43,945 bases of DNA, taken from contig JAUXFG010000008.1 in the NCBI GenBank assembly GCA_030620115.1, forward strand, positions 1 through 43,945, in the 5' to 3' direction. Below the pieces are notes generated by a model. It ran no database searches and was not told the origin of the DNA. It saw only the letters and a list, made by a program, of their open reading frames with translations. Of the stretch, positions 33,066 through 41,890 are shown piece by piece (position 1 is the first letter of the stretch; each line of letters begins with the position of its first letter). The position numbers and the translations under genes are program-made. The DNA comes from Candidatus Fermentibacterota bacterium (lineage in GTDB: Bacteria; JAFGKV01).

Positions 33066-35213
33066 ATGTGCATGGCCGGTAACTGTCCGCTCGAGAGGAG
33101 CCTGAGTTCTGTAATGATCTGGCTTCTTGGGTTCGTTCCATTGGTCTGTGTGGCACAGGACATGTATCCCCCGACTGCCCGTATCACGGTGGTGGATACG
33201 CTCCACGGGATGTCGATTGTCGACGACTATCAGTGGATCGAGGATGGGGCTGATTCAATGGTCATTCGCTGGACGAATATTCAGGAAAAGCTCACACGAT
33301 CCTCTATTGATACCATCTCGTGCCGGCCATGGATCGTGAAACGACTCAATGAGCTGTGGCGCTACGATGATCAGAGCACGCCCGAAAGGGTGCTCCGCGG
33401 GGATCGACTCTTCTTCAAGACTAAGAAGAAAGACGACGAGCGATGGGTGTTTGTCACCAAGGAGAACGACGACGCTCAGGTTGTGGAGTTGCTCAATCCC
33501 AACACGTGGGGACCTACGGAAACCCTTGATTTCGCAACGCCCTCCCGCGACGGCACGTACGTGGCATTCGGCAAAGCGAAAGGAGGCAGCGAGGATGCCA
33601 GGGTAAGAGTCATGGAGGTGGAGACCGGGAATATTCTCCCTGATACGCTTCGGGGATGGCGCCAAGGAGGTATCTCATGGCTCCCGGATAATTGCGGCTT
33701 CTACTACACCGCCTATCCAGCAAGAGGAGAGGTTCCGGCGGGGGAGGAGCAGTACTGGCATTCCGTCTATTTCCATAGACTTGGCACGCCGGGAGAGGAA
33801 GACCAGAAGATCTTCTGGCACGACGAGGTCAAGGAGTATTTCCATTGGATAAGTCTCTCTGAAGATGGGAAGTACCTTCTGTACTACAGGAGTCGTTTCA
33901 ACAAGAACGAGGTGTACTTCAGGCCTCTCGATGGCCCCGGCGAGCTGATCCCCATAGCCACCGGCTTCGATGCAAGCTACGGGGTTGATCTTATCGAAAA
34001 CAAGCTACTCATCACCACCGATTTGAACGCGCCTTTGTGGAAAGTCTGCATCACCGATGTTGACAGACCCGGGAGCGAATTTTGGAGAGAGCTTCTCCCT
34101 GAAACGGGCGACAAGCTCTCCGGCATCTCTTGTGTCTCGGGCCATATCTATGCGGCGTACCTTCACCATGCATATACGAAGATTGCCGTTCATGACCTGG
34201 ATGGGAAGCGTCTGAGAGACCTGCCATTGCCGGGACTCGGCACGGCGCATGTCTGGGGCTATTGGTCAAAGCCGGAAGTATGGATCAGCTATTCGTCTTT
34301 CACCTATCCCAGGACGGTGTATCGATATCGCTTCAAGGAGAATGCGCTGGAATTCTATCACCGTCTGCCCGTGGACGTGGATGTGCGGGGCTTTACTACG
34401 GAGCTTGTCTGGTACGAATCCAAGGATGGGACTCCTGTTTCCATGTTCCTGATCCATGGGAAATCCCTCACCCAGGATGGGACCACACCCGTCCTTCTCA
34501 CCGGATACGGTGGCTTCAACGCCGCCATGACACCGTACTTCTCCACCAGCCGTATCATGTGGCTGGAGGCAGGGGGCATGGTGGCCGTGCCCCACCTCCG
34601 TGGCGGAGGCGAATATGGGCGGGCATGGCACGAAGCGGGGAAGAGAGAGCACAAACAGAACGTGTTCGACGACTTCATTGCCGCAGCAGAATGGCTGGTC
34701 GAGAACAACTATACGCGACCGGAACATTTGGCCATTTCAGGCGGCAGCAATGGCGGGCTGCTGGTGGGGGCCGTGGCGGTTCAAAGGCCGGATCTTTTTC
34801 GTGCGGTTCTCTGCACTATGCCCCTTTTGGACATGTTGCGATACCACAAGTTTGGCTATGCGAATATCTGGTCAGAGGAGTATGGGAGCGCTGATGACCC
34901 GGAAGCCTTCCAGTATCTCCGTGCCTATTCGCCCTACCACAATATAGTGGATGGCGTCTCCTACCCCGCGATGTTGATCATCGGCAGCGAGAATGACGCG
35001 AGAGTGGATCCGCTCCATGCAAGAAAGATGGCGGCCAGGCTCCAGGCCGCGGATCCTGCAGGCGAACCACACCTGCTCCTTGTGCGGAAAGCCTCAGGCC
35101 ACGGAGGAGGGACGACGCTCTATGAACGGATCGAGCAGAGCGCAGATGGATGGGCATTCCTCATGAGCATGCTGGGCATGGGATCGCCCATTCAACCGCC
35201 CATGGGCGGTTGA
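33066..35213 (+). CDS. Secreted prolyl oligopeptidase (S9A family)
   Basis: 715-residue serine peptidase that cleaves short peptides after proline or related residues. A hydrophobic N-terminus (VMIWLLGFVPLVCVAQDMYPP) suggests export, possibly as a lipoprotein (LVCV is a poor lipobox). The seven-bladed propeller spans about 80-420. The alpha/beta-hydrolase domain has PVLLTGYGGF (oxyanion region), Ser561 in ISGGSNGGLL, Asp644 in IIGSENDARVDPLHA and His679 in ASGHGGG. The propeller begins with the family motif DDYQWIEDGAD (usually Y-x-WLE). The start is ATG 33066, 8 bases after GGAGG; a GTG inside the SD is less likely. The last codons lie in a perfect palindrome. Confidence 0.93.
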   Translation: MCMAGNCPLERSLSSVMIWLLGFVPLVCVAQDMYPPTARITVVDTLHGMSIVDDYQWIEDGADSMVIRWTNIQEKLTRSSIDTISCRPWIVKRLNELWRYDDQSTPERVLRGDRLFFKTKKKDDERWVFVTKENDDAQVVELLNPNTWGPTETLDFATPSRDGTYVAFGKAKGGSEDARVRVMEVETGNILPDTLRGWRQGGISWLPDNCGFYYTAYPARGEVPAGEEQYWHSVYFHRLGTPGEEDQKIFWHDEVKEYFHWISLSEDGKYLLYYRSRFNKNEVYFRPLDGPGELIPIATGFDASYGVDLIENKLLITTDLNAPLWKVCITDVDRPGSEFWRELLPETGDKLSGISCVSGHIYAAYLHHAYTKIAVHDLDGKRLRDLPLPGLGTAHVWGYWSKPEVWISYSSFTYPRTVYRYRFKENALEFYHRLPVDVDVRGFTTELVWYESKDGTPVSMFLIHGKSLTQDGTTPVLLTGYGGFNAAMTPYFSTSRIMWLEAGGMVAVPHLRGGGEYGRAWHEAGKREHKQNVFDDFIAAAEWLVENNYTRPEHLAISGGSNGGLLVGAVAVQRPDLFRAVLCTMPLLDMLRYHKFGYANIWSEEYGSADDPEAFQYLRAYSPYHNIVDGVSYPAMLIIGSENDARVDPLHARKMAARLQAADPAGEPHLLLVRKASGHGGGTTLYERIEQSADGWAFLMSMLGMGSPIQPPMGG
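35192..35213. repeat. Perfect 22-base palindrome ending exactly at a stop codon
   Basis: TCAACCGCCC at 35192-35201, AT, then GGGCGGTTGA at 35204-35213. The final TGA is the prolyl oligopeptidase stop. It could form a hairpin in the RNA and act as a terminator-like structure; no U-tract follows. Confidence 0.8.
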
Positions 35214-35233
35214 GCTATTGAGCTGATGAGCTA
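35210..35233. repeat. Octamer tandem tract TTGAGCTA after a stop codon
   Basis: Three 8-base units TTGAGCTA, TTGAGCTG, ATGAGCTA run directly from the prolyl oligopeptidase stop codon. This parallels the tracts at 13137 and 25694. Confidence 0.75.
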
Positions 35234-35279
35234 TCTTCTTAATGAGTCGGCGCATCCGACCTTTTCCTCTTTTGCTTTG

Positions 35280-35466
35280 CATGATGGAGGGATGTCCGCC
35301 AGCTGGCGGATCGCGTCCGTGAGTATGTGCACCGACGGCGGCCATGACGGAGCATGGCCCTCCAGCGAGGAATGTGTATGTCTTGTCCAGTGGAGGGACG
35401 CGTTTCATCGCGTCCGCGGTGTGCGGCACAGGCGGCCACGACGGCGGATGGCCCTCCAGCGGATAG
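35280..35466. repeat. CATGCTCCGTCATGG repeat family, reverse copy
   Basis: In the gap between the convergent ends at 35213 and 35607. In reverse complement, 35330-35410 aligns with 20950-21040 over about 90 bases (CGCGTCCCTCCACTGGACAAG-type, then GGCCATGCTCCGTCATGG). A second, shorter unit follows to 35466. The remaining 140 bases to 35606 show nothing recognisable. Confidence 0.8.
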
Positions 35467-35606
35467 ATTCACGGTTGTGATGCGATATCAGAACAACCTT
35501 GAGGATGTTTTCTGGTATTTCTCCGATAAGTTGTCTTCTCGCCAGATCGCGGTTGCAGCAGGTGGCCCGTGAGAAATGCGAGTTAAAGAACGTTGACTAC
35601 TGGAAC

Positions 35607-36860
35607 CTATAGGAGCGGGTTCTGGATGCGCCCGATAAACAGGATGCTTCCGGTCACATTGTCGCGAATCAGAAAGACGAATGGGTGGTCCATAACGAAA
35701 GAGTGGTAGGACGGACCACCTATACCCATAACAACACCTGTGGCGGCCGCCGCCTCCGTCCCCTCCTCGTCAACCCCGACAAAGGCCTTGTGGTAGACCT
35801 CCGAGATGAACAGTTCTGGGTATCCGGTGATACCTGAGAAGTCAGCCATCCCAAAAGCCGAAGGCATGCCCATGTCAGACAAGACACCGGCGAGCCTAAA
35901 TTTACTGGTAAGCTCAAATCGAGGAAGGGCAACCGCGACATTCTCCTTGTTCATGGAACCGATCCAGGTCGCGAGATCTCCGACGGTCAGCTCAGCCTCA
36001 AGTTCCGCCAAGCCATCAACCCGGGCAGGCAACAGAATGATCATGGAGAGATCCTCGCTCGTATAGGGCAAAGATAAAATCTTCAGATCCTCCAGATCGG
36101 AAAACTCAAACTCGTCTGCAAGGTGCATCATTGGGACATAAACCGTGTCGGAAGGCCCTGCCAAAAACGGCTCTTGCGCGGTCACACTTGGGTCGAACTG
36201 CTTGAGCCAGGTTCCTTTGAAGTAGATGGCATTGGTAAGCACCAACAGTGTCCCGGGCCTTATCGCGTCAGACGGAAGAAGATCTTGGATTCTGTCTCTT
36301 GTTTGGTCCGCAACCCAGTCGTTGATGATCTGACGCGATTTCTCAGGGAAAGCCGAGAAGTCCAATGCTTCGAAACCTGCTCCATAATATTCTTGCGTGA
36401 TGTTCAGGAAGGATTCCAGAAAGCCGTAGCCTTGCTGCCCCCACAACCGGTTGGCGATAGAGAGCTCGTATCCCTCCAGAGTGGCTCCCCTATCAAGACT
36501 GTTCTGAAGCGCGCCGCACCCCGCATGCCATTGCTGCTCGTCACCAGGGATGTGAAGAACGCCAGCCATCTCTTGCTCTGTTACCCCTTCTGCTCCAGCA
36601 TAGGTCATGCTCAGCGCAGAAGAGATACTGTATGGAGAAAAGAACAGGTTCCCCTCTTCCTGCTTGAGTTCCGCATAGAGATCGAGGGCGAACCGATTGG
36701 CCGCCTCAACTACCTCGTCCGCATAGGGCCGAATACCACTAGGTATCTCGCGTATTTCGAATGAGTTATTGGGATCGGTGGGTCCTTCACCGCTGCAACC
36801 ATAGATCATCAGTGCGAACGGCAAAACGAAAAAGGCTGTCAAAACATGGATTCCGCGCAT
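35607..36860 (-). CDS. Lipoprotein serpin (serine protease inhibitor)
   Basis: 417-residue serpin with a lipoprotein signal (MRGIHVLTAFFVLPFALMIYGC, Cys22) and a short linker. The serpin fold runs from FALDLYAEL to FIGRIQNP: NLFFSPYSISSALSMTYAGA, LSIANRLWGQ, INDWVADQTRDRIQDLL, VLTNAIYFKGTW, PFVFLIRDNVTGSILFIGR. The reactive-loop hinge EEGTEAAAATG (365-375) fits the inhibitory consensus, so loop insertion is likely. By alignment from memory with alpha-1-antitrypsin, P1 falls near residues 380-382 in VMGIGG, a small or hydrophobic residue, not a basic one. The start ATG 36860 has AAAGGAG 7 bases upstream. It lies 160 bases downstream of a large subtilase on the same strand. Lipid anchoring would hold it at the periplasmic or outer surface. 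Confidence 0.95.
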   Translation of the reverse strand: MRGIHVLTAFFVLPFALMIYGCSGEGPTDPNNSFEIREIPSGIRPYADEVVEAANRFALDLYAELKQEEGNLFFSPYSISSALSMTYAGAEGVTEQEMAGVLHIPGDEQQWHAGCGALQNSLDRGATLEGYELSIANRLWGQQGYGFLESFLNITQEYYGAGFEALDFSAFPEKSRQIINDWVADQTRDRIQDLLPSDAIRPGTLLVLTNAIYFKGTWLKQFDPSVTAQEPFLAGPSDTVYVPMMHLADEFEFSDLEDLKILSLPYTSEDLSMIILLPARVDGLAELEAELTVGDLATWIGSMNKENVAVALPRFELTSKFRLAGVLSDMGMPSAFGMADFSGITGYPELFISEVYHKAFVGVDEEGTEAAAATGVVMGIGGPSYHSFVMDHPFVFLIRDNVTGSILFIGRIQNPLL

Positions 36861-37020
36861 GATGTTTCTCCTTTGTGTGACCCGAAGATCAACCTGCCCG
36901 ATTATCTTGTGGACACAGACGCATAAACCATGCCGTTGCACACATAATTCGTACCACTTATCCTCGTTCCTGCGCTCTGCGTTGGAGCGAGGAAATTCCT
37001 TGTCCGGAGCCGACAACCAG

Positions 37021-40000
37021 CTATCGAATAATCACCAGTCTTCGGGTACTGCGATATCCCGCGCTTTCGAGTCGGCAGAGAAACAGCCCGGATCCCATGT
37101 GGTCTCCGTTGTCATCAGTGCCGTCCCATGAAATCTTGTGCGAGCCGGGGGCCAACTCCGTGGCATGGAGCAGGCTCCTTACCCTCCGCCCCGTCAGGTC
37201 GTAGATGGACAATGATACCCGAGAGGCCTGGGGGAGGTCGAATGGGATGGTGGTGGCGGCAAGCGCTGGATTCGGGAAGTTCTGCCACAAGCGATACACT
37301 GTTGGGAGGCCGTCCCCGCGCTCTCCAACCGGCGCGGGCGCGAGCGATGTGGCGAGATTGCTTGTGTTTCGGTAGTCATGACGCGGCATTCCCCACGGCA
37401 TGGCGGAATGTGGGTCGAATGTGCCCGGTAGATCCCACGCGTGGAGGGCCCCGCAGATATTGGGGAGCATGATCTCTACATCACCGTCACCGTCGAGATC
37501 ATTGATGGTGACTATGCCCGTGGTTGAGAAGACTTCGTCCATCAGGTATGGGAAGCCCGCTACCGGTTGCCCGGTGGCGCCCCAGGCGCATACCTCTCCT
37601 TCTGTGGTGGCTATCATAACATCAGGAGAACCGTCCCCGTCGATATCCCCGATCATGGGGGCCACGAAATCGGCTACCCCGTCGACATCCTGGGGCCAGC
37701 CGGCAACGGGAACGCCATCTTCGGTCCAGGCATAGACCGTGCTCGATGCCTGATCATCCCATACGGGTACCACGAATTCCAGGACCCCATCAAGATTCAT
37801 GTCACCGATTGTTGGCTGGCAGGCTATGACAAAGCCCATGTATTGAGGCCAGCCCGCGTAGGAGGATCCATCGCCCTGAAACACGTAGAGCATGGCGGTG
37901 GGCATGCCTATGAGGTAAGACCCCGGCGCCAGTATTTCCACATCTCGGTCACCATCCAGGTCCGCAAGCGCGATCCCACCAAGCATGATTCCGGCTATGG
38001 TTCGGGGCCACTGCCCGTCCACTACGCTGCCGTCATGATGCCACGCATGGACGTGACCACCGGTACCCTCGTTGGGATCGCCGGAACCTGCAATGATCTC
38101 AAGCGTGCCATCCCCGTCCACGTCGCCGATGGCGGGAACGCAGAGCATCGGCTCGCCCGCATCAAGCGTCTGCGTCAGCGAACCGGTATGATCCCAGATG
38201 TGGAGCTGCCCCGGTACGGTGCCGAGTACGACCTCCTCGTCGCCGTCGGCATCGAGATCCGCCACCATGGGCGACATGAACACAGCCGTCTGCTCATCGA
38301 ATTCAATGGCTGTTGGCCACCCCGCGAGGTCGGTTCCATCGAGGTGCCAGCAGAACAGACTTGCGGGCGAGACAGCGAGGATCTCGTACTCCTCGTCTCC
38401 GTCGATATCCACCACCGCCGGCGTGGAGAGCGACGCCATGGTGTCGCCCAGTGCGATGGGCCAACCCGGAAGCGGCGTCCCGTCATGATGCACTACGTGA
38501 AACAGGCCGGAAGCATCCCCGAAGAGAATCTCCATGTCGCCATCGCCGTCCAGATCGATGACCTTGGGTGCGCCTGCCGCAAGCGATAAAACGAGGGGCC
38601 AGTGTGGCATCTCCGCAGAGAGCAGGAGCTCGAGGACGAATGTCTCCTCATAGCCGTTATCCGCGCTCACGGCGAGGGTCAGGTTTGCCATGGTAAGGTG
38701 CGGTGTCGTAGGTAGTATGGAGAGAAGCGCGACACCCTCGGCCAGGGTCGATTCTCCTACTGCGATGGTGGCCAGTTCCGAATCGCCTGAAATCACCTCA
38801 AGGAATGGGCTGGTCGTTTCCACCGTGAGGACCGCGTTGTCCACCGCTCGATTGCCGTCATTATAGAAGACGACGTCGATGGCCACCGTCTCATTGACAT
38901 CCGCCTGGCCGTCGCCGTCACCATCCGTCAACTCGTCTCCGCTGTCATCGATGAGGATGGCGGTGATCTCCAGAACGGCGATCTCGGTGCCGGACGGAAT
39001 GAGAGCGAAATCGGCATCACCACGCCACGGCGGTACGTCATAACCTCGCGTTTTGGGATAGTAGCCCCGCGCCGATACCGTGATGTCATAGGAACCCGGA
39101 TCGAGAGTCTCCATGAGAAATCGGCCGGTCGAATCGGTGAATACCACTCCCGAGTCAGGGCCGACGAACGCGATGCTCGCATTCGTCACAGGATCCCCAG
39201 TCACTATGTCCGTGACCTGGCCGCCGATGGACATGTAGAACACGGCCTGCATGGCATCGACGATGCCATGTCCGTAGGTATTGTCAGGAGACTCGGGCTG
39301 CGATGCGGTCATCATGAGGGCTTCGCGAACATGCATAGGATCCCATGTGGGGTGGTTCTCGAGAACAAGGGCCGCGATGCCCGAGACCATGGGTGTGGCG
39401 AACGAGGTGCCGCTGCCGGTGGCATAGCCGTTCTCCGTTCCGGCGATTGCGAAGTAGTTGCCGTCTCCCATGGCCACCACCTCGGGCTTGATTCGCCCGT
39501 CGAAGGTTGGCCCACGGGAGCTGGAGAAAGCGATAATCCCTGATCCGTTGACACTGCCAACTGCCACGATGCTGTCGGCATCCGCAGGGGCAGCGAGAGA
39601 TCCAGATGATGGGCCTGAGTTGCCCATGGCATTGCACACAAGTATGCCGTTGGCCGCGGCCCAATCGGCTGCGATCGTGGTGACGGCCGTATTCCCGTCG
39701 AGATCCTCGTATTGGTACCAGTCGATGTACGCCAAGGAGCTGGTGATGAGGTCCGCCCCTGCGCTATCAGCCCACTCGACTCCTGCTTGCCAGAAATCCT
39801 CCTCTTGTGGATACTCGTCTGAGACATCCTCCGTTCGCGCCAGAATGAACTCAGCACCGTAGGCAGGACCGATCTGTTCGCCATCCTTGAACCCAGCGCA
39901 GATTGACAGAACGGCAGTTCCATGGGACGGTATGTTATCAGGCCCATCGGTGTTCCCGTCATCGTCGATGAAATCCCATTCCGACAGAACATCGATGGGC

Positions 40001-40665
40001 GCCACGGCCTCGTGCTGGTCGTGGCTGAAGCCCGTATCAAGTGCGCAGATGAGCACGCCTTGGCCAGAGAAGCCGAGGGCGTGAACAGCGGGCACATTGC
40101 TGATCTCGTTCTGGGTCCACGATGGACCGTAGTTCAATGATCGTTCGCCCGTATTTTCGCCTGATTCGGAAGGTTCATTGGGTTCGGAGTCCGGTGGCAA
40201 AGGGCGGGTCCCGCGGGCAACGGGTTGGATTCGGCGAACGAATGGCAGCTTGGCGATTGCGTGGAGCTCCTCCCACATCACCTCGATGCTCACAGCGTTG
40301 AACCAACGTGTGATTGTGCGGCGTCGAATCGACTTCTCGAACACCGCTTCCACATACTCCCGGGGGACAGGGAGGTCACGAAAATCCACAAGATTGTCGT
40401 CTGGGCGCACTTTTGCTCTGCGCCTGAGTGCGCGTTCAGAGAGCAATGCCCGGGGATCGGCAATGGCCTGCGTATACTCCTTCTCGGTGGTGATTCCCTT
40501 GTCGGTGAAGAATACCCAGATCGTGAAACGTTCGCCAGGCAGCCCTTGCTGAAGCGTGGATGCGATCTTGGGATCATCAGGCGGAGTCACGAATCGCCAC
40601 GAGGAAGCAGGTGTTTCGGTTGATAGGAGAAGAAGAAGCGCAAAGAGCGCAGTGACTGATTTCAT
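37021..40665 (-). CDS. Large secreted subtilase with FG-GAP repeats and FlgD-like C-terminal domain
   Basis: 1214 residues with a signal peptide (1-21). The FCB-type propeptide (FTIWVFFTDKGI, LLSERALRRRAKVRP, ITRWFNAVSIE) parallels that of the subtilase at 8312. The triad is Asp210 (CALDTGF), His248 (PSHGTAV) and Ser421 (GTGSGTSFATPMVSG). Then follow a carboxypeptidase-regulatory-like domain (GQVTDIVTGDPVTNASIAF) and a CARDB-like segment. About eight FG-GAP/VCBS-type repeats come next, with DLDGDGDMEILFG, DIDGDEEYEILAV, DLDADGDEEVVLG, DVDGDGTLEIIAG and others, probably Ca2+-binding and propeller-forming. Last is a FlgD/T9SS-type domain (NFPNPALAATTIPFDLP...SGLFLCRLES). The start ATG 40665 has AGGAGG 6 bases upstream. 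The serpin gene follows on the same strand. Confidence 0.95.
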   Translation of the reverse strand: MKSVTALFALLLLLSTETPASSWRFVTPPDDPKIASTLQQGLPGERFTIWVFFTDKGITTEKEYTQAIADPRALLSERALRRRAKVRPDDNLVDFRDLPVPREYVEAVFEKSIRRRTITRWFNAVSIEVMWEELHAIAKLPFVRRIQPVARGTRPLPPDSEPNEPSESGENTGERSLNYGPSWTQNEISNVPAVHALGFSGQGVLICALDTGFSHDQHEAVAPIDVLSEWDFIDDDGNTDGPDNIPSHGTAVLSICAGFKDGEQIGPAYGAEFILARTEDVSDEYPQEEDFWQAGVEWADSAGADLITSSLAYIDWYQYEDLDGNTAVTTIAADWAAANGILVCNAMGNSGPSSGSLAAPADADSIVAVGSVNGSGIIAFSSSRGPTFDGRIKPEVVAMGDGNYFAIAGTENGYATGSGTSFATPMVSGIAALVLENHPTWDPMHVREALMMTASQPESPDNTYGHGIVDAMQAVFYMSIGGQVTDIVTGDPVTNASIAFVGPDSGVVFTDSTGRFLMETLDPGSYDITVSARGYYPKTRGYDVPPWRGDADFALIPSGTEIAVLEITAILIDDSGDELTDGDGDGQADVNETVAIDVVFYNDGNRAVDNAVLTVETTSPFLEVISGDSELATIAVGESTLAEGVALLSILPTTPHLTMANLTLAVSADNGYEETFVLELLLSAEMPHWPLVLSLAAGAPKVIDLDGDGDMEILFGDASGLFHVVHHDGTPLPGWPIALGDTMASLSTPAVVDIDGDEEYEILAVSPASLFCWHLDGTDLAGWPTAIEFDEQTAVFMSPMVADLDADGDEEVVLGTVPGQLHIWDHTGSLTQTLDAGEPMLCVPAIGDVDGDGTLEIIAGSGDPNEGTGGHVHAWHHDGSVVDGQWPRTIAGIMLGGIALADLDGDRDVEILAPGSYLIGMPTAMLYVFQGDGSSYAGWPQYMGFVIACQPTIGDMNLDGVLEFVVPVWDDQASSTVYAWTEDGVPVAGWPQDVDGVADFVAPMIGDIDGDGSPDVMIATTEGEVCAWGATGQPVAGFPYLMDEVFSTTGIVTINDLDGDGDVEIMLPNICGALHAWDLPGTFDPHSAMPWGMPRHDYRNTSNLATSLAPAPVGERGDGLPTVYRLWQNFPNPALAATTIPFDLPQASRVSLSIYDLTGRRVRSLLHATELAPGSHKISWDGTDDNGDHMGSGLFLCRLESAGYRSTRRLVIIR

Positions 40666-40753
40666 GGTAGTCCTCCTACTAGCTGATTTCGGGATAAGGA
40701 GTTGGAAGAAAAGCGAAATGCGAGATTGCTGGAATGCTTGAATGAGGGGTAAG

Positions 40754-40788
40754 AATCTAGAATCTGCAATCTGTAATCTGGAATCTGA
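40754..40788. repeat. Heptamer tandem tract AATCTGN
   Basis: Five units: AATCTAG, AATCTGC, AATCTGT, AATCTGG, AATCTGA. It begins about 25 bases after the stop of the minus-strand methyltransferase gene. The rest of the 40666-40813 gap carries the SD of the subtilase and nothing else seen. Confidence 0.85.
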
Positions 40789-40813
40789 GATGACGACGGA
40801 CTAAGCGAAGCCT

Positions 40814-41539
40814 TCATGGTTTGTGGAGCAGGGCTACCAGTTGAGATGCGGGTGCATGGCCGATATGTCTCAGCCGTTCGTTCAGCTCCCTGCCGCGGGC
40901 CTTGAGCTCCTCGTATCTCGGATGATCCTTGATCTTCTCGGGGTAAAAATCGTTACGCTCGATCAGGCGCGAGATCATCTTTTTCTCTTTTGCCTGTTCA
41001 TCGTCGCCGTGACTGTCGAAGAGCTGGATTTCGGTCAGTTCGAGATCATCCAGCAACGTGACGATCCTCTCGCGCGTGAACGTTTTGTTGTGGGGAATAC
41101 CGGCGATGCGGTCGATTTCTGCCCACCAATCATGGAGATAGACGTGGGTGAGCTGCGTGTCCCGTGGACTATCACGATATGCCTCAATGATGAGGAGCCA
41201 GCCACCGGGCTTGAGAACGCGAACCATTTCATTCAGTGACTGCTCCAAGCTCTCCAAGTGGTGAAGAGAGTAGCAGATGGTGACCATATCGAATGATTCG
41301 TCGTCGAGATCCAGATCGGCGGTATCCATCACTCTGAAGACGATATTTCCCTCGGAGATGCTTTCACGCGCGGCCTGGGCGGCCTGGATGGTTTTTTCAG
41401 ATACATCTATCCCGACCATGAGATCTACATCACCATACATTTCTAGAAGCCACCGGATGCAGTCTCCACGCCCCGTGGCCACGTCCAAGATTCTCTTCGG
41501 CCCTATTTCACGCAGAACGGTCTCGAAGTCCTGCACCAT
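40814..41539 (-). CDS. Class I SAM-dependent methyltransferase
   Basis: About 241 residues. The SAM-binding core is clear: motif I RILDVATGRGDCI, motif II LMVGIDVSEKTI, motif III FRVMDTADLDLDDESFDMVTICYSLHHLESLEQSLNEMVRVLKPGGWLLIIE. A helical C-terminal half (about 150-241) with many charged residues may bind the substrate. No substrate signature is recognised; it is a UbiE/Methyltransf_11-type protein. A GGAGG lies just upstream of consecutive GTG-ATG-GTG codons. ATG 41539 is given here, but GTG 41536 has the better SD spacing (5 bases). It stands alone upstream of the subtilase, with 148 bases between them. Confidence 0.85.
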   Translation of the reverse strand: MVQDFETVLREIGPKRILDVATGRGDCIRWLLEMYGDVDLMVGIDVSEKTIQAAQAARESISEGNIVFRVMDTADLDLDDESFDMVTICYSLHHLESLEQSLNEMVRVLKPGGWLLIIEAYRDSPRDTQLTHVYLHDWWAEIDRIAGIPHNKTFTRERIVTLLDDLELTEIQLFDSHGDDEQAKEKKMISRLIERNDFYPEKIKDHPRYEELKARGRELNERLRHIGHAPASQLVALLHKP

Positions 41540-41756
41540 CACCTCCCGTTTCCGTGTTTCACTTCCCTTGCCTTCAACCTTGATCTGAACTCACGCGGGC
41601 GATCCATCTGTGGAATACCCATTTATCGTATCATCGTTTCCGTGATCGCCTGTCATCCCTGTGTTGCTTTTCAATGCTTAAGCACTATCTGGGCTGATCA
41701 ATGAACAATATCAGCCGAGAAGCATCAACTGTCAGCCGGAGTTAGGAAGGATCCTC

Positions 41757-41890
41757 GTAACTTCTCAATAAGTCCGTGCGATATCGGAAAAATCCCCCTC
41801 ACCGAGCCGTAGGCTCTACGAGCCGGAGGCCTCAATCCCCCTTTGCAAAAAGGGGAGAAGGCTTGAGGCACCGACTTATTGAGAGGTTAC
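41757..41890. mobile_element. 134-base MITE, probably IS66-derived, with 8-base target duplication
   Basis: Terminal inverted repeats GTAACTTCTCAATAAGTC (41757-41774) and GACTTATTGAGAGGTTAC (41873-41890) match at 17 of 18 positions. It is flanked on both sides by GGATCCTC (41749-41756 and 41891-41898), a perfect 8-base direct repeat. Ends starting GTAA and an 8-base duplication are known traits of the IS66 family. The inside has nested inverted repeats (GCCTCAA...TTGAGGC around TCCCC...GGGGA) and no coding capacity. A decayed copy of the interior is at 16576-16655. Confidence 0.88.

Noticed and set aside
37567-38589. 340-codon plus-strand frame opposite the FG-GAP region
   Set aside because: It is a mirror of the repetitive Asp/Gly-rich codons of the subtilase on the minus strand, which has signal peptide, triad and SD.
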